This document shows, one piece after another, positions 1-14,100 of a stretch of 64,000 nucleotides of DNA. Position numbers and translations under genes: made by a program. Source of the DNA: Anisakis pegreffii (taxonomy: Eukaryota > Nematoda > Chromadorea > Rhabditida > Anisakidae); the NCBI GenBank assembly GCA_035041965.1, contig JAPYMA010002305.1, positions 53,837 to 117,836 on the forward strand, written 5' to 3'. The notes beneath the pieces are model-generated. The model was not told the DNA's origin. It did not search any database and saw only the letters and a list, made by a program, of their open reading frames with translations. The first letter of the stretch is position 1; every line of letters begins with the position of its first letter.

Positions 1-187
1 TCATTATCCCAACTCACATTACTCTACTACTCATCTTCATCATTCTTTCTTTATCCTTCTTCTATTGGGTAGCGCAGTTACCCAATACACTCGATGTGCC
101 TTTTCTTTGAAAAGCACAAAACACTAGCTTCGGGATGATCTTTGATTATCCCACCTCTCTTCATTATCCCAACTCACATTACTTTAC
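1..187. repeat. Direct repeat, about 27 bp, 160 bp apart
   Basis: Positions 1-27 and 161-187 carry almost the same sequence, beginning TCATTATCCCAACTCACATT. The copies lie 160 bases apart at the very start of the window, so a longer tandem array may continue outside it. No coding potential is seen. Confidence 0.7.
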
Positions 188-212
188 CACTGCAATATCA
201 AGGCTACCATTT

Positions 213-738
213 TCAAATTGACCGTGTCCTCAGTTTTGCTCAGTAACACGGCAATTTCTTTACATCATTTGATTCCCCGGATTCTCTGCTTTCAGAAATG
301 TATATGTGTTATCGAGTGATTTTACCTACTTGAGGAAATATAGCTGATTTTCTGAAGCTATCTCAAGTAGCTCGGCGGCGCTCGTTCCAATACATTGTAT
401 CACTACTGATCAATCTATGCATTACTATAGTAGCAATAGGGTGACCGCCTTCAAAATAACCGTGTCTTCAGGCTCCCCAAGACACCGTTAGTTTGAAGAC
501 GGTGACGCCACTGCTACTATAGTAATGCATAGATTGATCAATACTAGTGATACAACGTATTGGAACGAGCGCCGCCGAGCTACTTAAGATAGCTTCAGAA
601 AATCAGCCATATCTCCTCAAGTAAGCAAAATCGCTCGACAACACATATACATTTCTGAAAGCAGAGAATCTGGGAAATCCAATGATGTAAAGAAATTGGT
701 ATGTTGTTGAGCAAACCTGAGGAGACGGTTAGTTTGAA
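213..738. repeat. Large inverted repeat (imperfect palindrome)
   Basis: The left arm (about 213-453) reappears reverse-complemented in the right arm (about 497-738), around a short centre near 475. Matching blocks include GCATTACTATAGTAGCA against TGCTACTATAGTAATGC, and the segment containing CTTTCAGAAATGTATATGTG against its complement near 645-662. The arms are imperfect but collinear over about 240 bases. The same unit recurs at 739-965 and at 53245-53875, so this is a dispersed repeat family whose first copies sit head to head. Confidence 0.85.
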
Positions 739-965
739 GATGGTCACCCTAATTCCTCTATAGTAATGTACACATTGATCAGTAGTGATACAATGTATTG
801 TAACGCGTACCGCCGTTAACTTGAGATAGGTTCAGAAAATCAGCTATATGGTCTCAAGTAAGCAGCTCATATACACATGCCAATATCTTCACGTCATTAG
901 ATTCCCCAGATTCTCCGCTTTCTGAAATGTATATATGTTTTCGCGCTATTTTGCTTACTTGAGAA
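739..965. repeat. Further degenerate copy of the palindrome unit
   Basis: This stretch repeats pieces of the 213-738 unit in both orientations. It has TAGTAATGTACACATTGATCAG near 762-783, then CAGAAAATCAGCTATAT, then in reverse sense TCTCCGCTTTCTGAAATGTA near 912-931. It looks like a smaller, rearranged member of the same family. Confidence 0.6.
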
Positions 966-1074
966 GTAATTAATTTTAAAAATTTATAATTTTGCCACTA
1001 ACACATATGTAAACATGATAATAAATTCCGCGTGGTTGAACAACGACGTCATGTTTGACTGAATTCGCCCACAT

Positions 1075-1510
1075 CAGTGGTTCTTTTAGAGGGTGAAATT
1101 ACCCATTTTGTGTAATTTGGAGGTGTCAAGGGGTAATGGAGAGGGATGGGAAGTTAGTATTCCGCGCAGCTTTTATATTATGGTAGAATGCCATTGTAAT
1201 GATGTTTTTTTAACTCGGGTATTTAAGTGCGGTTAGTTGATGGCAACAGTCTTCATTCTTCTTTCGTTCGTTTCAAAAAGGGTTTTCATTCTTTTCCATG
1301 CTGCTATAATCGCTCTTATATCTTTTATCATCAAGAATGTTCTCTTCTGCTAATTTCTCATTCATTTCACTTCACAATTAAAGTCAAATTCCTATTCTAT
1401 CAAATACACTCTATAATTGATCATCGGACTGTCGAACGTTGCTGAGCAATAGTATTCGATTGCTGCATTGTTGATTTCGGCTATCAACACTCGTCAACGT
1501 ATCCATGATA
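1075..1510 (+). mobile_element. hAT-like non-autonomous element, truncated copy
   Basis: The copy starts with CAGTGGTTCTTTTAGAGG, the same end as the full-length element at 46933-47743. It follows that element through the AATTTGGAGGTGTCAAGGGG block to the CACTCGTCAACG block near 1490. Beyond about 1510 the similarity stops and no second inverted terminus is found, so the copy is truncated. CAGTGGTTCT-type termini are characteristic of hAT-superfamily transposons; there is no transposase ORF. Confidence 0.7.
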
Positions 1511-4500
1511 GATTATGATTATATCAGAGGGTTGTTGATTATATTGGATAGAATATGTTCAGCTATCGCAGAAAATTTGTACTTGAAGGCATATTTTAAA
1601 GTGCCTCGTGAGTATAAGTGCTAGAGCACCTAAAAATTACATTTAAATGCACTTACAACGAAAAAGTATTGCGGCTTATCGATGCTTCCAGTTTTGGGTG
1701 ATCTTTCTGCTAAACATCAACTATTTATAAACGATTCTCCAGTCCAATCCTCAAATACAATGCTCATGGAATCAACTAAACGATGTCAGTTAGTAGCTAA
1801 AAGTGCTGGTGTTGTTAATGCTCGCATAAATAATTAACTTTTTACTCACATCTCACACGATTACAATATGACGAAAGACGCCATTGCGGTGGGGTTGGGT
1901 TGGCGTGACACTTAATTATGTATTGCAATTGTAAATCAATATTTAATTAAAGGCAACTCGTAAAATAGGTACAAACACACGAATGCGCACTTATTCAGAT
2001 GAAAGTGCATGAAAAGTCCAAGTGGAGAAAATTGCTGAAGGCTCGTTTTCCATTAATAAATTCAGATAAATCCTTTAAAGTTTGACAATTCCACTCGCTT
2101 CTCCAGTCAGATCATAATGCTCTTCTTAAGTCGGTCAATCAAAAGTTTAGATCGTGTTGCAGATCAATTTGATACGATGGTATCGTTTTTGTTAGTCGTA
2201 TGATCGGCACTCCACCAAATGCCATCTTAGTCGTAGCTTAAAACTGAAGTTTTAGTGAAGAATGCGGTATATTTGAGCTAATTTTACTAGCAAAGCAGTT
2301 AGAGCATAATTATATCGAAGGACGTTTTCACTTCAGCTCAACAGCAAGAAAAATTATTCGGCTTAAGCGATTCTTCTTGATGGGGAATGTGATTAACGAA
2401 GTTATGGCACTGCTCGACAAAGTTGTTTAATCGGTAATTGCTTCTTAAACATGAGACAATTTTTTTTTCTCACCACGAACTCTCCTAGAACAGTGACGAT
2501 TGACTGACTGGTGCATGTGATGGGAGAAAGAAGGTGTGAGAAAAAATATTAACGCATTACGTTCAGCGGTTTAATCCGATCTTATGCTTGGCTTAGACAT
2601 CCGATGTTTCAAGTTAATATCAGTGGACGAGTGAAGGGATTCAGTGCAAGGAGACGATTGAAAATGAGCTATGCGAGAGGTGGTGGGTTCGAGTTTTCCA
2701 CCTTGCTGCTACTACCTTTTCATTCATTATCAGTGTGAATCAATGGTGCTATTCAACGATTTCCACTGAAATATGTCAGAGGGAAAATGCTGCGGAAACA
2801 TCAACGGATAGAGTTATAGTTCTAGAATCTATGTACATTTTGCCGCATAATATTTGAAAATTTTCGCAGACAATTCGTGTTTCCGTGAATATTCATGGAC
2901 GGAAGGAAGCATTTTTGAGTGGTTAATAATTCGATGTATACGTACCAATGGTTGTTTAGTTTTAGTTGAGGTTTTGCGGTTTTGTGTCATCGAGTGGTTG
3001 TTTTGTCAATCGCTGTGAGCGGTCGGCGGAATATTTATTTTATTAGAGTCGTGATTATTTATTGGTTTTGTGTTTGGTTACGTTGAATTATGCAAAGTGT
3101 TCATCGCAACTAATGAATTGTTCGGTTGGCCTGCTCGCCTAGCCAGCGGGATGGCGTAAATTGAGGCAAAAACAGTGCGAACGGAAACATTGTGAGCATT
3201 GTGGCCAGCAACTTTAGTTACAAACGTTTCATACACTGGCCAATCCAGGCAATCCATGTAAACGTCGTACCAATGTGCTAACCACACACTACTTCGGCAC
3301 TACTCAGTAATACTCGGTATCGTCCAAAAACATCGTCCAAAATCATGCCAATTCACTCTTCTTGAATGGTAAAAAAAGTGTACTAATGGTGCATGAAAAT
3401 AGAAATATGAAGAGATCTGAAGTGAAACTATCATCACGAGTTGATCAGTCTCATCGTTCAGATCAATGGGTTTCAACCTCTGCTGCTCAATCACTCGCTT
3501 TGCTTACGATCGCAACTTAATTGCACCGTTTTCTTGCCAGTCTAACAATACGAAATCTATCAAATAGTAAAGCAAAATCGCAGCATTTATCTGTCTAATC
3601 CAGAAGAGATATGCACGAGTCTCTCGGGAAGAAGTTCAACGACTTAATTAAATATATATGATGTATGCGATGCACTTTCGATGCGTATGCGCATAAAAGA
3701 TCTCGTTTCCATTTGTTATTATTCCATTGACACATCAAGTAAGCAAGCATCAAGCAACCAAACTAACCATTTCGACGGCTTCAAATCAAACCACATTCGA
3801 ATCTGCTGAGAAATGGCTTACAACTTCGTAATACTTTCTCCAAATGAACGTCACTCATGAATCTATCGGACCTAACAACTGAAATGTAATCCTTCAGAAT
3901 CCCTTCATGATTCTTCTCTGGCTCCACTTCAGCTATTTTAATAGTCTCAGATTGTTGTAGTTGATGTGAATGCTGCTTTATGTACTTGATAGTTTTTATG
4001 GATGCCATCATTAGTTTTTATTTGCCAGTGTGTTGTTTCGTTCGATAATTGCTAATGTAGTGCATGATGCTTATGAGTAAATGCTAGATCTAACGTGTAT
4101 CCGCCAATCATTCATCATCACATCCACATATGCAGATTTGCTACAGCCGTAATCAAACGTTTTTCTATGCAAACAGCTAAAAATGGCCAATACCCAGCAC
4201 ACATTATCGATTTGCGTTGTATCATAGCTGTTCTCCTCGCGTAAATCATTCGCTATGTGATGTCGTCGTTCCGTAATGCATCAGGATGACGAGACATAAT
4301 ATATTCTGATGTATACACGGATCTCATAAGCTTCATGGGTCTGTCTCATAAGCCCCGTAGGCTTTCGGCTTCATAGACCTCATAAGCTTCACAAGCGCTT
4401 TAGGCTGGCTTCTAAAGCCTTCTAGATCACATAAGACAATGTACGTATACGCATCCTTATGCATGTCACGTGCTCTTTGTTCATATGGTGGTCATGCTCT

Positions 4501-7500
4501 GTGAATGAATCGTAGACATTCTCGAATCTGAACGCATGCACACGCCCTATGGGGTAAGCTTTCTTTCTGTGAAGTTGAAACTATAAACAAAACACAGCTT
4601 CTAGACAAACACACACACACATATGCATACGCGTAAGTAGAGTCAACTTCGAGATGATTGAAAGAAGAAAGCATGAATGAATAAATGCATATGATGGATG
4701 TCTAACAATGTGTCATTCAAATCGAACCATGACATTATCGTGAAATTTATGTCTGCATGCAACAGCATTAGTACCGATACTAACACATTCATCGAATGTG
4801 ATCGTTGAACAAAAGAAATTTTCATTTCGATGCGACAATTTCTAATGAAACAACTTTATTTGGTATCGCATTTGTAGCACTCATTCTGCGCTAACCGCAA
4901 TTCCTTTCATCCTTTTTTGTTTTTTGTTCGTACATCTTTTGTCTATTCGCATCTTTTCGAGGCTCTTGAACTTCGTGTATTTGTTCATTCGAATTTGTAG
5001 ATGAAGTGAGTAATGTAGAGTACTAACTGCATTATATTCATAAATGTATTTCTGTGATGGTTCAAACAGAACAAATTTATTTGAGAAAAAGATTTTCAAG
5101 AATTTTCTTTGAAAAAGTTATCAATGAAAGAAAATTTCTCGTCTTATCTCATCTTCAGACAGTCACGATTGTGCAATCAGACGATCGACAAAAAATTTAA
5201 TTATTAGCGATTATAAGTTCTGCTGCTGCATCTATCTATCTAACCAGACACATGCACATGCTCATTGATGCTAAGAAGCAGTCATAATTTTGCGCTATTG
5301 AATCAGTACAAACAACATTGATAATCATGTGCAGATGCATAAATTAGGTTCCATTATTCGCATTATGATTCAGAGCAAGTTGCAGTGTCCCCGAATCCAA
5401 GTTTGACGCGCAAAACCAATTTTTTTCAGCGGTGTGCTATTTAATTTAATTATTGCCATTTAATTTAATTATTCAGCAATACTTCTGCTGTTTCTCGCTC
5501 AACTGCTCGATGTGAACTGCTCGATTGCGCTTTCGTGGCCATTAGATGGCTATATCGCTAATTTGATGAGCATTCATTTCAGAAACTATTAGATAACATT
5601 GTTGTTTTTGTGGCAATTGTTGTTATTAATACTAAGATATTAGTTTTCATCATCAGTGATATTGTTGTTTCATTATTATTATTGTTGTCATCATGGCTAT
5701 TGCTAATAGGGTTGATTGCATTCCTGTCGTTATGGATATGGTTTTGAAGATCGCATTATTCCTTTATTTACTACTTTTTGCCACTCAACTCATTGAACAA
5801 CTACACAAAACTCACTGATTTCACCACCGATTGGCAGTTCTTTCAAAGCAATTGCAGAGCTATCGTTCGATTGATCAAGTCAACAGTCGAGAATGTTTTG
5901 GATGTCGTATGAAGTTTGCAGATGAAATGCTGATGATGACTCGCTGGAAAGTAATTAAAGTTAAAATTTAGGTAGAGTGCGATCATGCATGACTGCTAGT
6001 TGTTTACCAAGTGATGCGCATTCATTTGCTGGAATAATTTATGAAGTAGCCAACACTCTTTAAATGACAGTCACAATTAAGAAAATTAGAAATTTTCGAA
6101 ACTTTGATCTGAATGAATGCTCGGAAGTTGCATTGAATTGTGCCTGTCTCATTCGTCATACTATCCATCCGATGGTTTTTGCAAAAGACTTGGCGAATAT
6201 TAAGGAATTTAGATCGAAAGCCGTCAAAATCATTCAGCTACAAACGGATGTTCGATAATGGCATTGCGAATGATGTTATATGGAGTTATTTGTTCTGCAG
6301 AACGGAAACTTGTCTACCGCTCTTAATGAAGCATATTCGATTGAGAGTGAAAAAATCGGAATGAAACTATTTTTACAATATTAAAATTACCAACTATTAC
6401 TATTAATTATCAACTCTGACCACACTATTAAAATTATCAATCAGGCGCTTTCATTTCAAAATTGAACGTCTTCATATGGTCGAACAGCAAGAAAGTATGA
6501 ATTTTTCAGTGCAGTTGTAAGACACAACTTCTTTTTAATTCAATGAACAATTTGAAGAATGAGCAACGCGCTTGAAAACTGCACAAGAAGTGATCAGTTT
6601 TTTGGAATATGTTGATGATTAATTTATAATTTTGCGTTCTAATCCCTGGCGAATACTCTTGCAGCAGTGCACAGTGCGTTGCAAATTCTACTGAAGACTG
6701 AAATGAAGCTATCAGTCAGCAATGATCGCTTTTCAGAATTCCCTGAATATATTATTTTTCAGGAATTCCTTGAATTCTACCCATATAACTATGATTGAAA
6801 TTGAAATTTCTCGAGAATTCTTGAGAATTGAAATGTTTGGTGCAAAAAAAATTGTAAGATTGTAAGAAAATTGAAATGTATGATTTTTGGCTGATCGAAA
6901 GTGTTTAGGTACTGCCGAGGCAACGAACGAAATGATTACGACAGATTTTGTGTAAATTATGACTGAAATATTCAAAAAAACAATCAGCTTTTTTGGTTTT
7001 GCGTGATGCACTCTGAAGGCATCATTAGTCAATATCATGGCGTTTATTCCATCCTTCGAGACGACAGCGTTTCGTTTCGATTGCAAAATCCGAGAAACGA
7101 TGATAACAAACCAGAGTTGCTATGGGAATAAGTGCATGATGATGACCATCAACGAAAATATACTCTCAAATTTCCATTTTTTCGTTATAACACGCACGCA
7201 CATTTTGTCAAATTCATTGTAAGCGAATGACAGCCGTCTGTCTATCTCCGTGTATGTCATCATCCTTAACCACCTATATCATAAATCTCAAATTATTGCA
7301 TTTCAAATCTGAAATTGCTACCCAAATAGGCCGTAAATTCCGTGAATGTACACTATCCATATAATAACTGATGTGAATATATGGATATGACATGCTATGT
7401 TTATATAAGCAATACACACACACAATTTCAGCATGCAATTGCTTTTATGTTGCCATAAGTGCATAAAAAGGACACAGTGAAGTGGTTGTTTTGCATTATA

Positions 7501-8909
7501 AACTTTACGAGAGCGATAATCGAGAATTGCGGCAGAATACGATATTGAATATTCAAACAAATAAGTTTAGAAAAAGTTTAGAAGTAGGAGTTACAATGTT
7601 GAAATTTCACTGAAAAGTGTTTGCGTTTGTTTAATTTCAGTTCGAATGAATAAAATTTGCAGCAGTTTTTTGGTATCAAGTGAAATTATCACTGATCACG
7701 CAACATGACGAATGATGACGAGTTAACGACGAATGACGTTAGATCACTTCGTTGATTTGCGCAAGAAAATGAATGCCCTATGTGGTTTGTGGTGAACGAT
7801 TCAATCCTCTGGTCAATACTAATTTCGGCGAATTATACCGGTAAATGGTGTCTGTGTGTGCATGTGCCTAGGGCTCTATGAGAGTTTTGAAGTTGTTTTT
7901 AGATGCGTTAGAAATGGACATTGAGCACGCATCGTATGTCACATTGATACGTCCATCTAAAGCCCACTTCTATGTCATATGTTGCACACAACAGTGTGCA
8001 TTAATCCGTTCATCGATCACGTTTTCGGAATTTTGACATTTTTGATGGAAAACTTTTCATGCGATTTTGATCGCAACACTTTGATACATTCTCCTCTGTC
8101 AGCGTTTCGTTCATTTTTGAAAATGGCATCTATCAAGCGAAACATCGTTAAGTGCTATTTAATGAAGATGCTATTTCTATGCTATTGGACGAAGAAATAC
8201 TTTGCCATCTCATTATCTAATGATAGAAGCCATCTAAGATAGAAGCTCATTATCTAATGCCATCTAATTGATCATTCTCTCAGCAGTACTAATGAATGAG
8301 CCAATTTGGGTTTTATTCGCATGTATAATTCAAATCGACCGAAGATTATCCGAAGATATTTTAATGAGGAAATGAATCCAACCGATTAAACCGCGAAATT
8401 GTCTTCAGATTCAGAGTAATCTAATCCTTAGAAATCACATTTGTGGCAGCGAATAATTAGTTGACGAACTGCTGCTTATCATGAACGCTTCGCACTAATT
8501 GGGTCCTTTCACTTGATACACTGCTATCGTTTCATTCGTTCAAATGTACGAAATTTTTTTTGCTTCAAAATTTTCAGTCTAGTTTAGACGTATGCAGTAG
8601 CTTATCGAAATCAATTTATCGCTAAATTATGGAATATTATCAGAAGATTATAGAGTAGATTCTTCAATAAATTATTAGCTTTTATGAATAGAGGGTGTAA
8701 TGGAGTTGTGCTCGCGATAGAAAAGTTCGTTTGAGGACAAATCCGATTGAGTTAAATAATCAACTCGGAACTAATGGAAAAACAATATCGTTGAGAACAA
8801 AAATGTAAGCAAATGCTAAATATGAGGCGAAAATTCAACTCAAATGGATTATTCCGTATTGTTTATAGAAGCTTAAATCCTTTCCATGCTGAGTGCTTAA
8901 AAGATCATG
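1511..8909. other. No recognisable gene
   Basis: The stretch holds only short ORFs of AT-rich composition and scattered low-complexity tracts, including a small cluster of CATAAGCTTCA-like words near 4325-4435. The only stretch with coding-like composition is the minus ORF at 3078-3287, listed separately. Distant 5' exons of the synaptotagmin at 20231 could lie here but were not found. Confidence 0.5.
3078..3287 (-). other. Coding-like orphan ORF, 69 codons, unidentified
   Basis: This Met-to-stop ORF has a richer codon and residue mix than the surrounding AT-rich ORFs: several Trp, Asp, Val and Ala codons and the run WYDVYMDCLDWPVYETF. I recognise no family. It could be one exon of a gene, a decayed transposon ORF, or chance. 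No upstream or downstream exons were identified. Confidence 0.2.
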
Positions 8910-9079
8910 AGTTGAGAAGTAATGTACTGAGGGATTCTCAAATCAAACGGTATTACGAATATATTTTCTAATTTCAATGGCTTGTTGATATCATGAATAG
9001 ACAAGTGGATTGACTGAATGCCTGAACAATGATATTCACGATATGAATATGAGGATCGTTGTTTACTTCAGTATTTTTA
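8910..9079. repeat. Direct repeat copy A, about 170 bp
   Basis: This block is collinear with 9781-9946. Shared segments include GGGATTCTCAA, TTACGAATATATTTTC, AATTTCAATGGCTTGTTGA, TAGACAAGTGGA and TTCACGATATGAATATGA. The two copies lie in the same orientation, about 870 bases apart, with scattered substitutions and small indels. Confidence 0.85.
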
Positions 9080-9780
9080 TTCAGAATATAAAGAGATCCA
9101 GAATTTTATTATCTATAACCGATTACGAATAAAAATTTCGTACTGAATGTTACGATGGTCGAGAGCTTTATTTTTCACTGGTATGTGCTAAGTGATCAGA
9201 TAGCATTCTCATGATTGATTAATTGACTGATTGATTGATCGCATCGATCAACGTCTTCAAACCCCATTTCAACCCCAAAACCAATCGTGCATGCCACTAA
9301 TCTCGGAATCGTGGATTTTATTTAGGTGCATTTGTTTGTGAAGGGCTCTTCCTCAGATATCATTTCATTAGTATCAATGTGGTGCAGCATTTTATAAGTG
9401 CTAGCGAACTTGCCTTATATATCAACTTTTTCTTCTTCAGATTATTTAATCAGCAAATCCATCGCAGAAAGAGTTTATGCCTCTCTCTTATCACCAATAT
9501 CACTAATATCACATTCTTCTTCTTTGGCATTCTTTAGATTGTATGCTCGGATTATTTAATTTTATGAACGGCTAGTGACATGATGTGACATGCGCTCGAC
9601 GAGCATCAATCTCATGCTCTCTTATTGCCAACAAATAACGAATGATTCTGAGTTTTGGTGACACTGCTCTCAAATAACAGGAAATGACGGATTTCTTCAC
9701 GCTCTACCGAGCGCAATCGTTAATGAACCAAAAAGTTTCTTCGTCGAGTTTAGAACTGAATTTGAGAATCATTGGGCATT

Positions 9781-9946
9781 AGTTAAGAAGTAATATATTA
9801 AGGGATTCTCAATTCAAACGGCATTACGAATATATTTTCCAATTTCAATGGCTTGTTGAAATCATGGATAGACAAGTGGACTGACTGCATGAACAGTGTT
9901 ATTCACGATATGAATATGAAGATGGCTTGTTTGTTTCAGTATTTTT
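9781..9946. repeat. Direct repeat copy B
   Basis: Second copy of the 8910-9079 block in the same orientation. It ends in the same TTTCAGTATTTTT-like segment. The sequence between the copies (9080-9780) shows nothing recognisable, so this is either a segmental duplication or two insertions of one unknown element. Confidence 0.85.
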
Positions 9947-11080
9947 GTGGTTGACTTTAGAAGTCAAAATGTCATTCGGGATTCGATTCGTTCATTAGTT
10001 CTAGATGTTTTTGTTTCTGATATTATATTGAATTCGTCTGGAATTTCCCACTGAATCGCCAGTAGAAATGGAATTTGTCCTTGAAATGAGCGCAGTATCT
10101 TATTGCAGTATAATTGAAATTGAATCACATAATTCACTTAATGCAATGAAGCAGATTCATGCAGATATGTCGTATCCTTCGCAAATCTTGTGTACGACAT
10201 CATCTACACTGTTCATTGATTAGTTTACGTTCATATTTTTTCGAATTTTCAGTTTCCAGTTGTTAAGTTTAGCTATTTTTTACACATTCAACCCTATCAT
10301 TTCTGTGTTTGTTCAGTTTATGTTCATCTGAGAATGATGACACGTCAAATTTATGGTCTCATTCCGCAAATCAGGGTATATTAAAGAGTAATTTTTGATT
10401 TCATAAAATCGAAAAATTTATGGGAACGAAATGATTTTCCGTACTAATCAATTTTCCACATCCAAAAATTGCAGCAAATCACCCATTAACAAATTCTCAA
10501 ACGAAGCGGAAAATTCTCAAAACATCTGAAAAATCCGTTAAACACAATCAAATCCAAAGAGAGCGATCGTTCTTGCACATATTCAGCCACGAAGCGAGTA
10601 ATCATAAGGCCAATCAACTCGTTTACAGCGATTGATAAATGCCGTAAGCGTAAGATTTCATTGCCGTTCGACATTTATTGGATGTCTAAAAGAATAGAAA
10701 GAGTCACATTTTCTGCACTCGAAATGAAAATGACTACCACATTTTCATAAGTCTCTTTCCCATTAAGAATATATAAGATTGTCAAATATTTCGTTTTGTA
10801 AATATTAAAGAACCAAGATTTGCAAAGGATAACCTACTTACAAGTAGCAATTTTCTTTTGTCAATCAAACGATTCAATGAATATGTGATGTGAGAAGAAT
10901 ATGAGAGAAATTTCTCAAGTTTCAATTAATTTCTCCGCAGAAAATTTCACCTCTCAGCTATGGGCAATAACGCAACGATAGCAACGAAATTGAAAGTTTT
11001 ATTTACCAGCAATACGTTTTTCTTTTATTATACTTCGTCTTTTTTTCAATATTCACAACTCTCGAGGTATGAAATTAATT

Positions 11081-11111
<31 letters not shown>
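11081..11111. repeat. (GCA)n microsatellite, about 10 units
   Basis: An uninterrupted GCA trinucleotide tract. In one frame it would encode poly-Ser within a 103-codon ORF, but that ORF has no other protein-like feature, so I treat the tract as a microsatellite. Confidence 0.95.
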
Positions 11112-11112
<1 letters not shown>

Positions 11113-14100
11113 TTACCGTACAATTTCACTGGAAGAAAGGATGACTCAAATTTCCAACTTGGCCAAAATTATTCAGTTTATGAGCATATTTCTCTCATGA
11201 ATTTTTTGATCGCGTGTTTGAAAAATTTTTATCTCCTCTTGATTTGTTTGTATATCAGGACTTACTTGTGACTACATCAGAATGTACTGATTTGTTTTTA
11301 GGCAATTGCTGTTATTCAAAAGATTTAGTGTATTACAACAAGGTGCTGAAATGAGAAAACGTGTTTGGAAGTGGTGAGTAGAAAATGTGATATTCAGATT
11401 GCGATGTTTGGCTTTTGGAGGGACGAAAATTTCGATACAATTCAATTCTGATGAAACGGTTGATAGATGAGGACGACGAACCTAAAATTACCCCAAGAAT
11501 GACGTTATTTGACTGAATTATTGCATGCTCGTCTTATAATTGAGAATGTCTTCAATTTGTACATCATCTCACAGGCATTTATCTGAACACAAATGGTTTC
11601 AGTGGTTCCGTTCAACAATAACATTGCAAATGCGTGCCTATCTTCGCATGCCATCATCACCAAATAATTGTTCTATGTATATTTATGTTATTGCTGCTTG
11701 TATACAGCCTGAGAACAATTTGAAAAACGTTGGAACACTCTAAAAACTTGTTGACTGGAAGGAGAAGTCAACCGACCCTAAACTGCATCGTAAGCATAAG
11801 GCTTAGGCCAATAGTAAGTGTGAGTGATATGGTTCAATGTTAGCCTAAGGCTGAACCCAAATGTGAGCTTAAGGCAGTTCAAAGTTCAAAGTTTCAAAGA
11901 GTTGTCATCGGTTTTGCATTTGAGCATGTTTTTAAGTAGATAATGAATAGACGCACTCAAACATGTCAGTTATAAATGGATATGCCATTTGGAATAAATT
12001 TGGAGGGCTATTATTTAAGTTGATTTTTTAACGTGCAAATTTTGCGAAGAGTATTCAAATATGAAAGGACAACGAAGCAATTGTTCACTTCAAAACGGTT
12101 GCCGAGCAATTTGGCTGAATAGATGCGGAAAAGAGAACGTGTGAAAAAACGGAATAGGGATATTTTAGCGATATTCATGATCGAAAGGATTCAAATGGAT
12201 ATCGATTGTTTCATTGTTTTGAGTGAAAATGCATTCGAGATCGAATATTCTCGTTGGATTTCATCCTACTGAAGGTACAGCTGAGATTAAGAAGATATCA
12301 CTTGGTCCGTGGTTTTTCATAGCTTTGGTATATCCCTTCATTGGATTATCGTTGTTATTGTTACTTGTTTGACGGAAATTTTGAGATCTGTTAACGTGAT
12401 ATTTTGGTTGAGCAAGTTTTTAGCTTGTCAGTTGCGAATATGATCGATCGACAGCGAACAATGATCATTGTGACATTTTGAATTTTGAATTTTTTAGCAA
12501 CAAGATTTATGGTGTATGTTTAATCGTTTAAAGTTGACCAGCTAAAGATGAAATATTGTTGCGCCTAAAGAATGCCAGGAATATATTTATTTCAGGAAAT
12601 AGATTGATTGACATCCCTTTTTCTGACAATTTGCTTCTTATACGCAGCACTTTTTCTATTTTTTTCGCAGAGTAATCGTTTTTTCAAAGGCAATGCAGTA
12701 AGAGTGCAGTAAGAGTGATATATGGACGAGGAAATTGACATGATAATAGCGGGCGACGTTAGCTTTATGTTTATGTTAGCTTAAACGATATTGTTGTTGT
12801 TCCGTAAATGAATGAATGCATGCCTAAAACATGTATTGTTTGTCGAAATTCACAAGATTATCCCATAGATATTGAGTAACATCATGAGAGATATCATATG
12901 ACTGGGTATGGTCGAGTGCGTCAGTTACTTTTCATGCGCATCCACTAGAACAAGCATGAAGCTAATCTTGGGTGCACAGCGATCCGATTGAATAGCGTTA
13001 CTGAAGATAGATATCAGATTGTATGGATACGCTATGATATAATAGATCCATCCTTTTTAGTCATCATTCATTTACTTATCGTTATCCATCGCTCATTTAT
13101 GCGTTCATTCATTTGTTAGCATTTCAACTGTTTGTGCTAATCGTTTACAGCTCCCTTTGCCTTCTCTCTCAACATGAACGAATCATCGATACGTTCATAT
13201 TTTTGATCTATTCATGTAAAGCAAAGCATTCAGTTGAAAACCTGCATCAGTTTATTTCTAGAATTGAACTCTTTTCGAGTCATTTTTCTCGATTCTGAAT
13301 AATTTTATGTTGTGTTCTTTCATTGTTTTGAGACCATCCCTATTAGTTACGTAATCTCATAGCAACGCATTTCAGGTAAAAAATTTTATAAAATGGGCGA
13401 TTACTTTTGAGGAAAATGTTATAATCGAAGAATAGCAACGATTCTTGTTGTATGTTGATGGATGAATTCTAATGAAAGTTTCAAGGAGAGCATCGCAATG
13501 AACCGAGAACTTAGTGCCGTGCGTGTTACGATGCTTCGATAATACCTGAAATATTGCACATATTAATCACCATCCAGTGCACTATCGCATAACCACTTCA
13601 CGTAACCTTATCACAGTGTTATGCAATTCCGTTGAGTTCATTCACAGTCGTTATCATATTTCAATCGTGTGCATATATGTGCTAGTTAGCTCTATTGAAT
13701 GTCTATCGTTCGTGAATTCATCAAATTTTTGTGTGTGATGCATATAATGGCATTTTTTGTCATCATAATTTCCTTATCCATCGATATTACGACTGATAAA
13801 TAAACCGTTTTCCTCTGATTGCAAAAAAAAAGAAACTAAAATTCAAAACTGATTATTTCATTGACCCAATTCTCATTTTATTGACCATTTATCATCACTT
13901 CCCCATCCATAACACATATGTAGACCAGCATTGACTAGTGAGAATGTGTTTATGAAGACACCCCTGATTCTGTCGTTCCATCGCTTTTTTCGAATGGATT
14001 TTGTTCGGATATTTACTGAAGGAGATTTGGTAGCAATCTCGAACGCGTCCAAACAAACGACTACCCAAATGAACAAAAGCCAAAAGCTGTTCAGAAGAAC

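Noticed and set aside
6733..7086. 117-codon minus ORF
   Set aside because: Dominated by Ile, Phe, Lys, Asn and Ser as expected of AT-rich noise. No domain, splice or family signal.
10486..10674. 62-codon minus ORF with a regular composition (ELIGLMITRFVAEYVQE)
   Set aside because: Looks somewhat coding, but there is no flanking exon, family or splice support, so it was left out of the annotation.
10960..11271. 103-codon ORF with a poly-Ser run
   Set aside because: The Ser run is the (GCA)n microsatellite; the rest lacks protein-like features.
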